A stretch of 64,000 bases of DNA from Panaeolus papilionaceus. Taxonomy: Eukaryota; Basidiomycota; Agaricomycetes; Agaricales. Made by a program: the position numbers and the translations under genes. Below, in pieces: positions 1 through 12,322 of this stretch (positions are counted from its first letter, which is position 1; every line of letters starts with the position of its first letter). The stretch is from positions 744,001 to 808,000 of the forward strand of contig JADNRZ010000017.1 in NCBI GenBank assembly GCA_015501605.1, written 5' to 3'. The notes under the pieces are model-generated. The model was given only the letters and a program-made list of their open reading frames with translations, was not told the DNA's origin and did not search any database.

Positions 1-1556
1 TTTCGGCGTTGTAGAAAACACGGCTGCCTCGTCACGTTCAGGTGAAGTGCGGCCTTCCGATGTCACTGAGTCAGACACAGAGGATCCTTCGCCCTCCTCA
101 CTGGATATGGAAATATCCAGTGTGGGGTTTGAGGAAGATTCTGAAGAGCTCGAAGGCGAAATGGTAATAGGGGAGTAAGGGCTGGGACATCTGGTAACTT
201 TATCATCGAGAGAACGCGAGTTCTTCTCGTCATTGACTGGGGAAGATGGTATAGAATTGACCGGTGGTACTGGGAACATGCTGATAATGTCCTGAATCGA
301 TTCATTGCTCTGGGCGCTATGTATGCTGCCCCCGGAGACACTCAATGGTGGGGTGGGTATTTGCATGGGTTCGAGGATGATGGGAGGGACGACGCTCATT
401 GAGCCTTGTTTGGGACGTGAAGCGTCCAGTTGCTCAAAAGTGGTGGGTGGTTGAACTAAAACCTTTTTGTGAGCACTCTTCGGGATAAATAGATGATGTC
501 TACTTACTGAAATGAATACCGCGTCTTTTAGACTTTAGACTTGTATCTGTGATTTCATTAATGCTAGTGTTTGACCCGGCACTTCCATCTGACATAGACA
601 ACAGAGTGTCCGATGACTTGTCTTGGTCGTTACTGGAATAAAACAGGGGAGGCTGACAATATTCGACGCGGACGCTGGAAGGTGTTATTTTTACGGCTGG
701 AGTGGTGATGATGACCTTTTTGCGTACACCTTTAGAGAGGATAAATTAAAATGTATCATCTGGTGGTCCAAATATTGCAACGTACCGACTGTTCTGTCCT
801 GGAACTGCTTCATTGCTGCATCTAGAATGCGGGCCTTGACGGGGTCCACAATGGATTGACGCTGGCTGGAGACCCGGTTCCGTGTCTTTTCGTTGTGGAT
901 TTCCTCCTCAACGCGAGTATTCTTTTTGCCATGAAATAAGTCGACGATTTCTTGAGGGGTGAGTGTGGATGAGGGCATTGATGATGTGTCCGCAGTTCTG
1001 GCTTTAGTGACTTTGATTTGAATAGAAGATGTGCGTGTTGGTATAGGTGCAGGTGCTGTCAGTGACAATGATGCATTGGTGCTGATTCTGTCGATCGAAA
1101 TGCTTGCAATTGAACTGTTACTGCGTAAACTGATGGAAACGAAACCCGATTTCTCCATAGCGCTTGGGATATCCGGCACTACATTGATTAGAAGGCGTAG
1201 AGAAGGTGTCAATAAATGTCAGCCGTCTGGTAAATTAGAGACATACCAATAGAGGGCTTCTGGCGGGCGGTCGAAGCAGAGATGTCGATGACCTCAGAGC
1301 GGGGGCGTATTCCAGCCTCAATATCGATGTTGATATTAGCTTCGCCCTCGCCAGCACCTGATTCTTTTGAAGGCGATGAAGTAGTAAAAACACCGACACA
1401 GGCCATCCACCACTGTTGCAGGAGTTGGGGGAGAATGCAAGTGAAAAAGCGAGCAAGGAATGAGCCTGACATAGCTGAACGAGCTATGCCGCTAGAATAG
1501 GGGAAAACTGCAGCGTTTAAAAACGCGATACAGATGGACCAAGTCTTTATAAACAC
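1..1556 (-). CDS. Unrecognised protein, 3' end off the left edge (partial)
   Basis: I do not recognise this gene. Four exons join in frame: 1556-1247, 1178-786, 729-508 and 455 to beyond base 1, with introns of 68, 56 and 52 nt and good GT-AG signals. The N-terminus is hydrophobic and Trp-containing (Leu/Phe-rich around residues 30-55 if translation starts at 1556; an in-frame ATG at 1472 is an alternative start). The remainder is Ser/Thr/Pro-rich with acidic and basic patches, including an EEEIHNEKTRNR stretch and a Ser/Glu-rich tail that leaves the window. The composition suggests a largely disordered protein, possibly with an N-terminal membrane or signal-anchor segment. No catalytic motif is visible. 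Existence as a gene is supported by splice-consistent open frames across 1.5 kb; function is unknown. Confidence 0.6.
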
Positions 1557-2347
1557 CGAATCCAGTACGACGAGCGTTTAACTGAACAGCGAGAGAACAA
1601 GCCAATGTCCTCCGTTCAAAAGCCAGTCATTTTAATAGAGCGTCTTTTTTATAGTCGAAAAGCAAACCTATGAGGCTGACTTGAAAGAAAAATCCCAGTC
1701 TCCAGACAGTTCCAAGGGCCTAGCCAGTTGAGAAATAACCTAGAGACTTGAACGAGTGACAATAATGGCTTCCTTCCAAGGCAATGTAGACCGGTCGATA
1801 GATTATTATCCGTTTGCTTCATGAGCCATAGTATTTTAATATGATACTCGATTTCTGCAAGATTTCTGGAGTAACGCAGCCATTGAAGCTCGGGAAGAAA
1901 AGCAGAGGCGCACGCAACTATCGTCCATTGTTATATGCCATGTTGACTCAGAGGGATACTTGGAACGCGGTCAAGATCTTTACGGGAAAAACAGCGCTGT
2001 TCATTTCTTTAAACCCAGTTAGATAATAGCAGTTATTAACAATAATAAAAATCAAGAGCGCTTGCAAGAAAGGATGGAAAGTTTTGTGAAAATGAAAGAT
2101 TTTTGCCGACGACCAAAGCGAGGAGTCCCACGGTTTTGCCGAAACAAATTTCGGAAGCGTCACTGCCCCTTTGCAACCAAACGCGAGCCATCCCGCTCGT
2201 TCACCACAGTCTCATAAATAATCCCTCGTCCTCCTCACCGTCGTCCTCGTCCTTGGACTCCTTTCTTTGAACCTCAAAAGTATTCAACAAAATTATTCAA
2301 GAGTATATTGAAGTTTTAGTTTCTAATACTCCTGTTCAAATTGCATC
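1557..2347. other. Intergenic, shared upstream region
   Basis: About 790 bp between two divergently transcribed genes. Only short, non-family open frames are present. The TOM70-proximal 150 bp is C/T-rich, with CATAAATAA near 2213 as a possible weak TATA-like element. I see nothing else. Confidence 0.5.
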
Positions 2348-4689
2348 ATGGCTCCAACTACACCATCAAACGTCGACGTTCCTCCAACTCTCATTGAACG
2401 CGTTCAGGATTTCGTCGGAGAACATAAGCAGGCAGTGCTCTTCACAGCTGCTGCTATAACTGCTCTTGCTGCCGGTGGTGCCATCTATTACGCCTCTTCA
2501 TCCTCCGGTTCAGGAACCGCGCCAGGTTCACCCTCGAGCAAGAGCAAAAAGAAGAAGAGCAAAGGTGGAAAGGGAAAGAAAGACAAGCTAGACTCTGATG
2601 ACGGTCCCATTCTAGAGGAGAGGAAGCCAAAGGAGAAGAAGCCGGATGTTGAGGAAGCCAGTATGTCCTAGTTAACCCACCCCTCGTCTCCGCTCCTGCT
2701 TATTTCTCGCTAAACAGAGGATGACGAGGACTACGAGAGAATGTCTAATGACCAACTACTTGCACTCTCAACTGAGGTAAGCAGGTCATGCATCCCCTTG
2801 GGAGAGATATCCAACCATATACTGCGTACAGGAACGCATCAAAATTGCTGCCGTGTTCAAGAGTAAGGGAAATGCGGCCTACCAGGCTCGTACATTCCCC
2901 CATGCCGCAGAGCTCTACACGAGAGCCATTCAAATCTCACCAAAACCTGAGCCCGTCTTCTACAGCAACCGTGCAGCATGTGGGTTTTATCATATTCATA
3001 CATCGGACTGCATCTCATACTTTAATTTTAGGTTATGTGAACATGTCACCACCCAAACATGACCTCGTTGTGCAAGACTGTGATGCCGCTTTGAAGCTTG
3101 ACCACAAGTACGTTAAAGCACTCAATAGGCGTGCAATGGCCTTGGAAGGCCTCGGAAGACTAGAGGAAGCACTACGAGGTTTGTTGTAATAATACCAAAG
3201 TTTCACTGCATCGCACTCATGTTCTGCTATAGACTTTACAGCCGCCACCATTCTGGATAAATTCCAGAACCAAAGCACCGCCAACGCAGTCGAAAGGGTG
3301 TTGAAGACACTGGCAACTGAGGAGGCGAAGAGGATTCTTGATGTGCGAACTTTGTTTTTTTCTTTTGACTTTTTCAGTCCCGATTCTGACGCTTTACGAA
3401 ATAGGGTCGGGAAGCTCGTTTGCCATCATTTACCTTCATCTCAGCTTACTTCGCTGCCTTCCGACCCCGTAAGTTTTCCTTTTATCGTTCCAAACTCAAA
3501 CTTATCATTATTTCCTCAGGTACATACCCCGCTCTCCCTGAAAACCCCACTCAGGGTGATGAAACCCTGCAACTTGGCCTGGGGGCAATGGAAGCCTCAG
3601 ATTACGCGCACGCCGTTACCTTCATCAACGAGGCTATTGAACAGGGTATCTCGACTGACCAGGGCAAGGCTGAGGCCTACAATCTCCGTGGAACCTTCAA
3701 GTACGTGTTTAATTGATTTATCGGCGTTGTTAACATCTAACTCGTGATCTAGGTTCCTGATGGGTGAAATTACGGGCGCCAAAGAGGACCTCGAGAAGTC
3801 CCTCGAACTCTTGCCCTCACTTACTCAATCCCTTGTGAAGCTTGCATCCGTGCACATGGAGCAAGGCGATCCCCAGTCTGCCTTCACCTCGTTCGCAAAC
3901 GCCGAGACCATCAACGCCAACGACCCCGATATTTGGTACCACCGTGGCCAGGTGCTCTTCATCATGAGCGACTTTGAGAAGGCCTCAGAAGAGTACAAGA
4001 AGAGTTTGGAATTGGATCCCAACTTCGTGTTCTCTCATATCCAACTTGCTGTTGCGAAGTACAAGTTGGGAGATGTTGGTGCCAGCATGGCTGGATTCAG
4101 GAGGGCTCTCAGAGAATTCCCTAACAGGAGTGAACCTAGCAATTACTAGTGCGTTTTGAGTCGTCTTTTTCATGTGTTTTGTGACTAATTGTGGTGTCCT
4201 TGTAGCGGTGAACTTCTCCTTGACCAAGGACGATTTGAAGAGGCTGTTGAGAAGTTCGAGAGGGCCATTGAACTTGAGAAGGGCAAGGCGCCTGCACCGC
4301 CCAATGTTCTGCCTCTGGTCAACAAGGGACTTGCTCTCTATCAGTGGAAACAAGATATCGCTGCAGCCGAGCGATGCTGCAATGAGGCACTGCGGATTGA
4401 CGACGAATGCGAGGCTGCTGTCGCGACCCTTGCACAGTTGTCATTACAACAGGGCAAGAACGAGGAGGCGCTGAAGCTGTTCGAGAGACAGAGCGAGTTG
4501 GCGAGGAGCGAGGTTGAGCTTGTTAATGCTCTTACTTACCTCCAGGTATGTTTCATAACACCTTTCTGGGTACCGTGAAGTGCTGACAATGTTTTTCAGG
4601 CAACCAAGGCGCAAGTTCAATTCATGACCAACTACCCCGATATGGCTGCTCAGCTGAGCCAAATGGCAGGCAGCATGATGATGGGTTAA
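2348..4689 (+). CDS. TOM70: Mitochondrial import receptor TOM70
   Basis: Outer-membrane receptor of the TOM complex that docks chaperone-bound preproteins, mainly carrier proteins, through TPR domains. Ten exons: 2348-2660, 2718-2776, 2832-2979, 3032-3178, 3233-3342, 3405-3468, 3520-3700, 3753-4148, 4206-4545, 4600-4689; predicted 615 residues, a normal TOM70 length. An N-terminal hydrophobic anchor lies at about residues 33-55, followed by a Ser/Gly linker and a Lys-rich stretch facing the cytosol. TPR repeats follow: [10 protein letters not shown] with YSNRAACYVNMSPP is the clamp-type N-terminal TPR expected to bind Hsp70/Hsp90 tails, and [16 protein letters not shown] and later repeats form the preprotein-binding C-domain. 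The hallmark [15 protein letters not shown] segment is split by intron 6. All splice phases agree, so the gene looks intact. Confidence 0.95.
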
Positions 4690-5408
4690 GCGCCTTTTAT
4701 TCATCTCGTATGCAGTTGACTAGGAAGGGATGTTCGGAGGTCTGTTATGTAGAGGATTTAAAAAGCTTTGGATTAGACATTAATTTCTTCGTGTTCCAAC
4801 ATCTCCTCACCTGTCTTGCATGTTTCCTATTTTTTTCCTCTTGCTTTCTTCCACGTAGCGTGATCTTTAATTCGTAATATTTTTTCTATCCTCTCATGGC
4901 ATCGCTCCTTCCTTCATGACACTCATGATCATCTCCTCGCTATTAGTTGTCGCAGACTTGCACTACGCTCACATTGTTGATTATGTTGCTTTCGTGCCTA
5001 GGATATGACTATACACATCACACTCCCTGCTCTCTACTCTTTGGATTGCTATTGTGTGATACTGTGCCCCTTCAAGATTTCCTTCAACTTGATTTTTGAG
5101 TTGGCACGATGCTTGTTGAACGTAAATTACTACATCAGAAGACTCAAGACCGAGCTCCAGAGTGTCAAGCCCCTGTCCAAGGATCCTCATATGTGGCTGT
5201 GCACGGAGTTAGGTCGAACTCCGACATGTTGCACTTGTAAAATAGACGACCAACTGTGCTACAGCCTACTACACCAAACTACCGTTCTTTACTCCAGAAA
5301 AATAGGCGCTTAAACTCTGCGCTTGAAAAGTACACGATAAATTCCTTCACATGCTAGCTTAATCTACTACTCTAACCCGACACTGCACTCGCTACAACCC
5401 TTTTTGAG
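4690..5408. other. Intergenic, 3' UTR of TOM70 and promoter of GPI13
   Basis: About 720 bp. It is AT-rich just after the TOM70 stop (likely 3' UTR). Small open frames present show no family resemblance. I see no repeat or RNA gene. Confidence 0.5.
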
Positions 5409-8400
5409 ATGCTGTTACCTCGAATTGCCCTCTTATTCTGGGTGTTCCTCGTCCATATCGCGGGGATATATCTTTTTACACGTGGCTTTTTATTGAGTCG
5501 TTTATCGCTCACGGATACCTCGCTTCCATATTGCAAGACTGAAAAGAGCGACGGCGAGACGTGTACTGTGCAACCCATCCGACCGACCCACAAACGCGCC
5601 GTGCTTCTTATCATAGACGCCTTACGCTTCGACTTTATCTCACCTCACCCACCTTCGCCTACGTCACCTGATCATCATAATGTGTTTACTCTTCCAGCTG
5701 AATTGACGAAGAAGCATCCGCAACACTCATTCCTGTTCAATGCACATGCCGACCCACCGACTACGACATTGCAGAGAATCAAGGGTATTACGACGGGAAG
5801 CTTGCCCACTTTTGTAGATATTGGAAGCAACTTTGGAGCACAGGAAATTGAAGAGGACTCGCTTCTGTTGCAGCTCAAGAAAGCCGGAAAGAAGGTGAGT
5901 CAATAACCCAACTTCATCGCGTTTATTCGTTGACATGGGATTTCTACAGATGGCATTTATGGGCGACGACACTTGGATGTCGGTTTTCCCTACAGTTTTC
6001 GAGACAAATCTCACATTCCCTTACGACTCGTTTAACGTCGAGGATCTGCATACGGTCGACAATGGCGTCATTGCACATCTGTTCCCCCTCCTTGAAGAGT
6101 CAACCTCACCTACAGGACCTTTCGATCTTCTTATTGGTCATTTCCTGGGTGTTGACCATGTCGGGCACAGAGTTGGACCAGACCATCCTTCCATGCGTGC
6201 CAAGCTTCAACAAATGGACGACGTCGTTCGTCGCGTTGTGAATGACCTTCCTGAGGATACCTTACTCATTGTTATGGGCGACCACGGTATGGATCGTGCG
6301 GGTGACCACGGAGGTGACGGAGAACTCGAGACATCCTCCGGCATGTGGATTTACAGCAAGGGTGAAAAGCTCACAGACCTCAAGTTTGGTCAAGGGGGTT
6401 TCGTGATGCAGCAAGACACGATTCCTTCAGGATTATTGCATTACAAGACATTCCCGGAAACTATAGTACCCTATCGTGCTATACAGCAAATCGACATCGT
6501 TCCTACACTTTCCCTCCTCCTTGGAATCCCCGTTCCATTTAACAACCTCGGAACGGTTATTCCTGAGCTATTCTGGAGAGCCTCTTCGCGATTGACGCCA
6601 TACCAGGTCCTAGACGAGGCACTTCAAGCCAATGCAGCACAGGTTATGAAATATCTGTCCACCTACCTTGCCTCTCCTTCCGGGTCAGAACTGGCTAGCT
6701 CGTACCCCCAGCTCAAGCGCACCTACGATTTGGCGCGAGGAAACCAAGCAGGTTTCACAGCCGAAGCCCACCTCGTCGCAGTCAACGGCTTCATGAGAGC
6801 TGCACTTGCATCATGTCGCGCCATGTGGGCACAGTTTGAGCCTGTACTTATGGGCTTCGGCTTGGTTGTAATGGGAATGGGTATATGTGCCGCTTGGGGT
6901 CTTGCTCGAGGCATCAGGGCCGTTTGGGGCGTTGAGCTCCGTAGTAATGGTGCTTCTGAGACTGTTGATGCATGGGTGTGGAAGCAGCTTGGTCAAGGCC
7001 TTAGTGGCCTTGGTTTTGGAGTGGGTTTGGAATGGGTGCTCCTCAAGGTTTTTGGAGATGACAAACTAAAAGAATACGCTGAGGGTGTGAATAGCCTTCA
7101 ACGTTCCGTGTTTTTTGCTGCATTGTTTTCATGTGCAGCCATGATAATTTCGACGCCCCCTCTCGGACCCTCTTCAATTCCTGACCTACATCCAAAAAAT
7201 GGCTCTTTTGTCAAGCGCGCTTTCACCACTGTTGTCAGCATGCTACCCATCTTCCTCTTGACCCTTTCATACCTTTCCAATTCGTTCACCTTCTGGGAAT
7301 CTCGAACAGTTCCTTTCCTCCTTGTTTCGTCCCTGGTTCCCTTCCTTTTCGTTGCCCTGCGATCACCTTCAGCGTCCCTCCGAAAAAACATCCTAGTCAA
7401 CCTTGGTATTCTCGTGTTTTGCATCAGGGCAATGAGCAGCGTTGGTGTTTGTCGTGAGGAAATGGGAGGGATGTGTGCAGGAACCTTCTACGCCTCTCCA
7501 TCATCCTGGTTATCATCCTTGTTCTCTCCAAGCACAACATTCTCATCTACACCTATCAATGCTACGACATCCAACACAGATCCGACTGTCACAGTAGCAA
7601 CAGCGATGACTGGAACGAGCAGTGCCCCGCCACCATGGGCCTTGCTCCTCGCTCCAGTCTGTGCCTACGCACTCCCCACCATCATAAAACGATACCTCCG
7701 CAAAAGCAAATCCGAAGGTGGTCTTGCCCGCGTCGTTCTACCCTTTATCATCCGCCCCGTGCTCATGATCTGTGTCCTCGTCTGGGTCATCGAGTACGTA
7801 GAGTCTGCCGGCTTCCCTGCTCTGGCTGGAAAATGGGAAAATGTTCTTCGGACGATTAGGACATATTTCGCAAGGACGTCTGTAGGGTGGTCAGCACTCG
7901 TTGGCGGCACATTGTGGTGGGTTCTCCCCATGTGCTTGGACGTGGTGGATACGGAAGTCCCCGATGAGTCTGAAAATACGAGGAGGACAAACACGCCGAA
8001 GATGAAGAAGGAACGCCATTTGCTGGGCTTTGGGAATGCGCATGGAGCAGCCTACCTCCTTTTCACGACTGTTCCGATGGCGTTGGTGTTCCTCTCGCAA
8101 CAATTGCCGGGTCAGGTTACGCTTGTGCTGGGTATGGTTGGGTTGATGGCGTATGTCGAGGTGTTGGACAGTGTGAGGGACGTGCGTGGTATTGAGAATG
8201 TGTTTGCAGCTGCCACGGGCAGTGGGGCAGGTGCAACTGAATTACTGGGAGGTGGAGGTGGCAAAAAAGGCGCTACTGCTGCTTCATCCACTACAGAACC
8301 ATCAACTGCTCCTCCTGCACTTGCACCACCCCCTCCACCTCTTCCCTCAGCCTCTGATCTCATCCCTCTCACACTTTTGTCTCTCCTGATGTTTTTTGTA

Positions 8401-9056
8401 ACTGGCCACGAAGCGACCTTCCCCTCACTCCAATGGAAGACTGCGTTCCTCCTCACAAAGGAGGTCAAGTACCCTTGGGCGCCCATCACCGTCGTTCTCA
8501 ACACTCTCGGAGCGACAGCCGTCATTGGGGGTGTTGGTGTCGGCTTGGTAGGTGTTTGGGGTAGAGGTCTGGGTGGGGCTTCACAAACCCCAACTGAGTA
8601 TGGACAAGAAGGCGAGAATGGCGCAGGTTCGGCCAAGAAGGAAACGATTGTGAATGTGAACTATTCTGAATTGACGGGCCCCGTGCTTGTACCTGCGCTG
8701 AATTTGATGCTGCAATATGCTCTCATTTTGCTTGGTACATCTGTTAGCGCAGCTGTTCTGAGGAGACATTTGATGGTTTGGAAGGTGAGCTTTGTTGTCC
8801 TATTTTTCTTCGTTGTATTGACCTGGAATCCTTTTTATAGGTGTTCGCTCCGAGGTACATGCTTGGGGCTGTTATGTTACTCGCGATCGACGTTGGGATC
8901 CTCATTGGTGTGGGCTTGGGGTTGAGCAGACCAGAGACGTTCATGAACAAGCTAAAATTAGGGGCATTGGCGTTTGCCAGATCAAACCCTCCTGCTGAAC
9001 CCGCTCAGGCCACAACATCCACTCCTGGTCTTAAAGATAAGCGAAGAAAAAAGTGA
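5409..9056 (+). CDS. GPI13: GPI ethanolamine phosphate transferase 3 (PIG-O/Gpi13)
   Basis: ER membrane enzyme that transfers ethanolamine phosphate from phosphatidylethanolamine to the third mannose of the GPI anchor, the group later linked to protein. Three exons: 5409-5894, 5950-8784, 8841-9056; predicted 1178 residues. An N-terminal membrane segment spans about residues 7-30. The lumenal alkaline-phosphatase-fold domain shows IIDALRFDF (metal-binding Asp near 70), the GITTGSLPT nucleophile region (about 122-130), GVDHVGH (about 229) and MGDHGM followed by GDHGG (about 271). The C-terminal two thirds are strongly hydrophobic with many membrane spans, interrupted by a Gly-rich and Pro-rich low-complexity loop around 8245-8350. 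The C-terminus is Lys/Arg-rich (KDKRRKK), a possible ER-retrieval signal. The two-intron structure keeps phase 0 throughout, and nothing appears broken. Confidence 0.95.
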
Positions 9057-9269
9057 TCTGTGTATGTAGTAGTTTATCTAAAAGATATAATCAAACCTTT
9101 TGTGTAATTCTTAATTTGGGGCTTTGTTGTTGAGCTTGATATTTGAACCTGGTTTGTTCCTCGATCTTATCCATGATTGACGTTTCAGTCTCGATCTCGT
9201 TTTGTCGTTTCCAGGATAACAATACATTAAGATGTAGGATTTATGGGTATAAAATAGTGAGAAAAAAAT

Positions 9270-10076
9270 TCAATCGTCGTCCCGATACAAGTCTGGCTCG
9301 CTCGGAGCAGGATCCGCATCAGGATCATTGGCGAGAGAAGAAGTCCTCCAGTAACCCAGCAAATTCGCCCAAATCATCAAAAATCCACAAGCGAGACCGT
9401 TAAACGCTAAGAATAGTCGGACGAAAAATGCGAGTGGTGGCAAGAGGAGTGCAGCAAAGTCCTACATACAGCAAGGTTAATCACAGGCCATGGATGGGAA
9501 GAATTATTAATAGGACCTACATCAGGGTGGTAGAAATCCTCTTGCTCTGAGATATAGTAAAGATGCGCCTCTTTTTGCAATTTTATACGCGTGAGTAGGC
9601 TGTTGATGATCGCTGTAGGTTAGGAAGAGGGATTTCTGATGATGGAGTTCACCACAAACCGAGCAGGTGCTGGCCGCAATGGCAGAAAGAAGAGCTTGAA
9701 CCACTGGACGATTTCAACATACAGGACGTGATGGTCACGATCGAACACTAAATTTATGTAGGTATTAGCGTCCAGTGGGTTTCAATACGGATACTAACCG
9801 ACATTCTCCACCTTGACTTTGATTTGCGGTGAAAGGACGCGATACCACCTACATCCAAGTAAATCGACCATCAATCGCGTCTGTGATCAAAGCTCACTGG
9901 TAGACCCCAAGAAGCTCCACTCTGGAGTTTCTGCTAGATTCCATACAACAAACTGGGTGTCTAAAAGAAACGTGTGGAGCCATGTACGCTTCAATGGCGG
10001 CTTTCTGTAGGTCTGGTGAATTGGTGCTCGTCAACTGCATGATAACATGTTCAATGTCTTCTCGTGGATTCTCCAT
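9270..10076 (-). CDS. SigF-like NTF2-like domain protein
   Basis: Small fungal protein resembling the basidiomycete SigF-like NTF2-like family; biochemical role unknown. Five exons on the minus strand: 10076-9898, 9848-9799, 9747-9660, 9599-9521, 9461-9270, giving 195 residues. The start is MENPREDIEHVIMQLT, followed by a helix with FRHPVC and, after intron 1, the beta-strand block QWYRVLSPQIKVKVENVV and FFLPLRPAPARLLTRIKL characteristic of this family. EDFYHPD lies just before the last intron, and a hydrophobic C-terminal segment (LLPPLAFFVRLFLAF) may be a membrane-associated helix. The acceptor of exon 4 was chosen at the downstream CAACAG because it alone keeps the frame. It is convergent with GPI13 (213 bp apart). 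Confidence 0.85.
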
Positions 10077-10335
10077 TGCGAATTTTCAGTGCCTTCGACG
10101 ACGTTTGTCTGACTTGGTGGTTTGTGATTAAGAGCCTGCTCTCCACTTCAGCGTTGTAGATGCAAGGCAGGTGTTTTTAATGGTTGCATGAACAGGTGAA
10201 GCATGGATGATGTCATTTCACAGAACATGCATCGACAGCTTGGGGGCCCGGTCAGACCGCCGGAACGACGATTCCGGATTTTAATAACTCGATGTTCAAT
10301 GTAATTTGTAGTGAAAATAAAAAATATCAAGAATA

Positions 10336-11398
10336 CTACCTAACCTCGACTTTACGTCCCAGCCAATCCTCGCTGAGTTTTGCTTCAACAAGGGTGTTCA
10401 CTTCTTTTGCTTTTGCGACGGCGATGTCAACAAGCCCAAGAATACCATCAACATCCAAAGGAACACCACCCAGTTTTTGGAAGACGCATAGTTCTTTTTG
10501 AGCGTTGAGTGCTATCGAAACGAGTCCTGCACTTAGGCGCTGTTCGAGTTGTGAAGGATCAAGAACTGGGCGCGTTGTCGCGTCAGGGAAAAATGCAAAG
10601 GTGAAGCAGTATGGGGAGTGGTGAATGGCAAGAGGGACTGGTGCACGTTCGGTGGGTTCATGCTGATAGTTGATTTAGATAAGACTTTTAGTGAATTTGA
10701 TTTTAGACTCACCACTATAACTTCATCACCGATAACTTCCACATCAGGTCGTCTGAAATGCTTCAGCGCAACGATTCCTGCAAGGCAAGCACAATCCAAG
10801 AGGTTCCCTGCATCTGCTAGGAAATGCAAGGTGAGGCGAATAGACCACACCTATTGAGGAAGATGATATGAGCGAGAATAAAGCCGGGGCATGGTCAAAC
10901 TTACTCTTTGGCCTGCCAGGATGCACAGAGACTCTTTGTCGATTGCATCACTTCTTCGTAAAACTTTATCGAGCATACGTGTAATTGTAACTTCTTCATC
11001 TGAGGGCCTGCTCTGGTTCGGAGAACATAATAACAGTTCCAATGGCCACATACCTACCGGCCTGGTTCGTAATCGCTGGATGCCATCGGTGAAATTTCAG
11101 AGTGAATTGTGATAGTGCCTTCAAAAGGTCTCTCTAGTTGAGGTTTCACCATCTTGGCTTCTACATGCGCAATAACACTATAAAGCACAATTTTAACACG
11201 CGATACACGGATGAAAATAAAATTGGACGCGACGCACCGTGTTTTGCCCAATGAACATTCGACATAACCTAATTCTGGTCCAAAAGTGAGAGTTGGTTCT
11301 CTCATCTCTAAAGGTGATCTCCCATCTAGACGAAGAGATTCCTTCAATGAGCTATACAAGAACTCTTTTTCCGGTAAAGAAGGAGATGGAGGACGCAT
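10336..11398 (-). CDS. RRP45: Exosome complex component RRP45 (EXOSC9)
   Basis: Subunit of the RNase PH-like hexameric ring of the RNA exosome, which channels RNA to Rrp44/Rrp6 in nucleus and cytoplasm. Five exons: 11398-11238, 11177-11058, 11007-10905, 10850-10713, 10662-10336; 282 residues. The family signature starts with MRPPSPSLPEKEF, then LRLDGRSPLEMR, TFGPELGYVECSLGKTR, and SDEEVTITRMLDKVLRR with SLCILAGQRVW. The next block (LTLHFLADAGNLLDCACLAG) is the second RNase-PH subdomain. An upstream in-frame ATG at 11431 would add 11 residues; the 11398 start fits the family better. It is divergent from TRM112, with only about 120 bp between start codons. Eukaryotic ring subunits are catalytically inactive, so this is a structural role. 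Confidence 0.93.
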
Positions 11399-11518
11399 GA
11401 TGATGGATGAGGTTGAAGAAAAGCCGTCCAAAAGTGGTAGTCAATTATCGCGATCAGCTGGACAAGCATCATAACACGCTCTGGGAGATAATTTTCCTTT
11501 TCCTTTTCTACCGCCATC
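11399..11518. promoter_or_regulatory. Short bidirectional promoter, RRP45 / TRM112
   Basis: Only about 120 bp separates the two divergent start codons, so both genes must share core promoter DNA or overlap in their 5' UTRs. The TRM112 side is pyrimidine-rich just before its ATG. No TATA box is obvious. The pairing of two RNA-metabolism genes is an observation; co-regulation is inference. Confidence 0.6.
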
Positions 11519-12048
11519 ATGGTCCGTCTTATCACGCACAACGTCCTTGCTTGCCATGCAAAACATTGCAGTACCAACAATTTTCCACTACAATTTAAAG
11601 ATGTCAAGGTAGAAATCCGGGAGGCTGAGTTCAACGCAGATTTTTTGAAGGGTTTCTTGCCCAAGCTGGAGTGGAAGGCACTGGTCGACACGGCGAAAGA
11701 GGTATGAATAAAATTTATATGCAACATAGTAGCATGCTAACCAGATGAAAGCTTGGAGATATCTCTCTACCACTCGAGCAACCTGAAATGCTAGACGATG
11801 AATTCCTGCAAAATTTACACCATGTACTACTGGAGGTATTGCTCATCGACATATCTGTCTATCCTTAGCTAACCTCCAAACAAAGATACACGTAGAAGAA
11901 GGTACAATGTCTTGCCCAAACTGCAAACATATCTACCCCATCTTCAACGGTATCCCGAACATGGTATGAACCTTGATAATCGCTCGTATTTCCTTCACAG
12001 CATTTGCTTACTATTTCACAGTTGTTGGCCGAACATGAAATCGGCTGA
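11519..12048 (+). CDS. TRM112: Multifunctional methyltransferase subunit TRM112
   Basis: Small zinc-binding activator of several methyltransferases: in yeast Trm9 and Trm11 (tRNA), Mtq2 (eRF1) and Bud23 (18S rRNA). Four exons: 11519-11701, 11752-11835, 11886-11963, 12022-12048; 123 residues, the family's usual size. The zinc ligands are visible: Cys12 and Cys17 in LACHAKHC, plus the CPNC pair near the C-terminus. The conserved FLPKLEWKALV and PEMLDDEFLQNLHHVLLE segments and the IPNMLLAEHEI C-terminal strand are all present. The acceptor of exon 2 is GAAAG at 11751, chosen by frame. Nothing is missing. Confidence 0.95.
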
Positions 12049-12322
12049 TACACACATTTGTACCCTTTGATCACCTCAGTGCTAGTTTTATTTTATCTCA
12101 GGTACGATTGCCCCAATCTTCTCAAGTCTGTCATGACCGCTGACCCGTGCCATGCAGTTATACCTTTGTAGTCGATTCCGTCTCATGTACTACCCTACGC
12201 CAAGGTAAAGATAAAAGTCATTCATTGGTCGTCGCATCATAATAACTGTTGCATATTTATAGACTATGTATTACAAAGTTCCGTCTTCATCAACACTGCA
12301 CATAAACGTCCACTTCTTCAAC

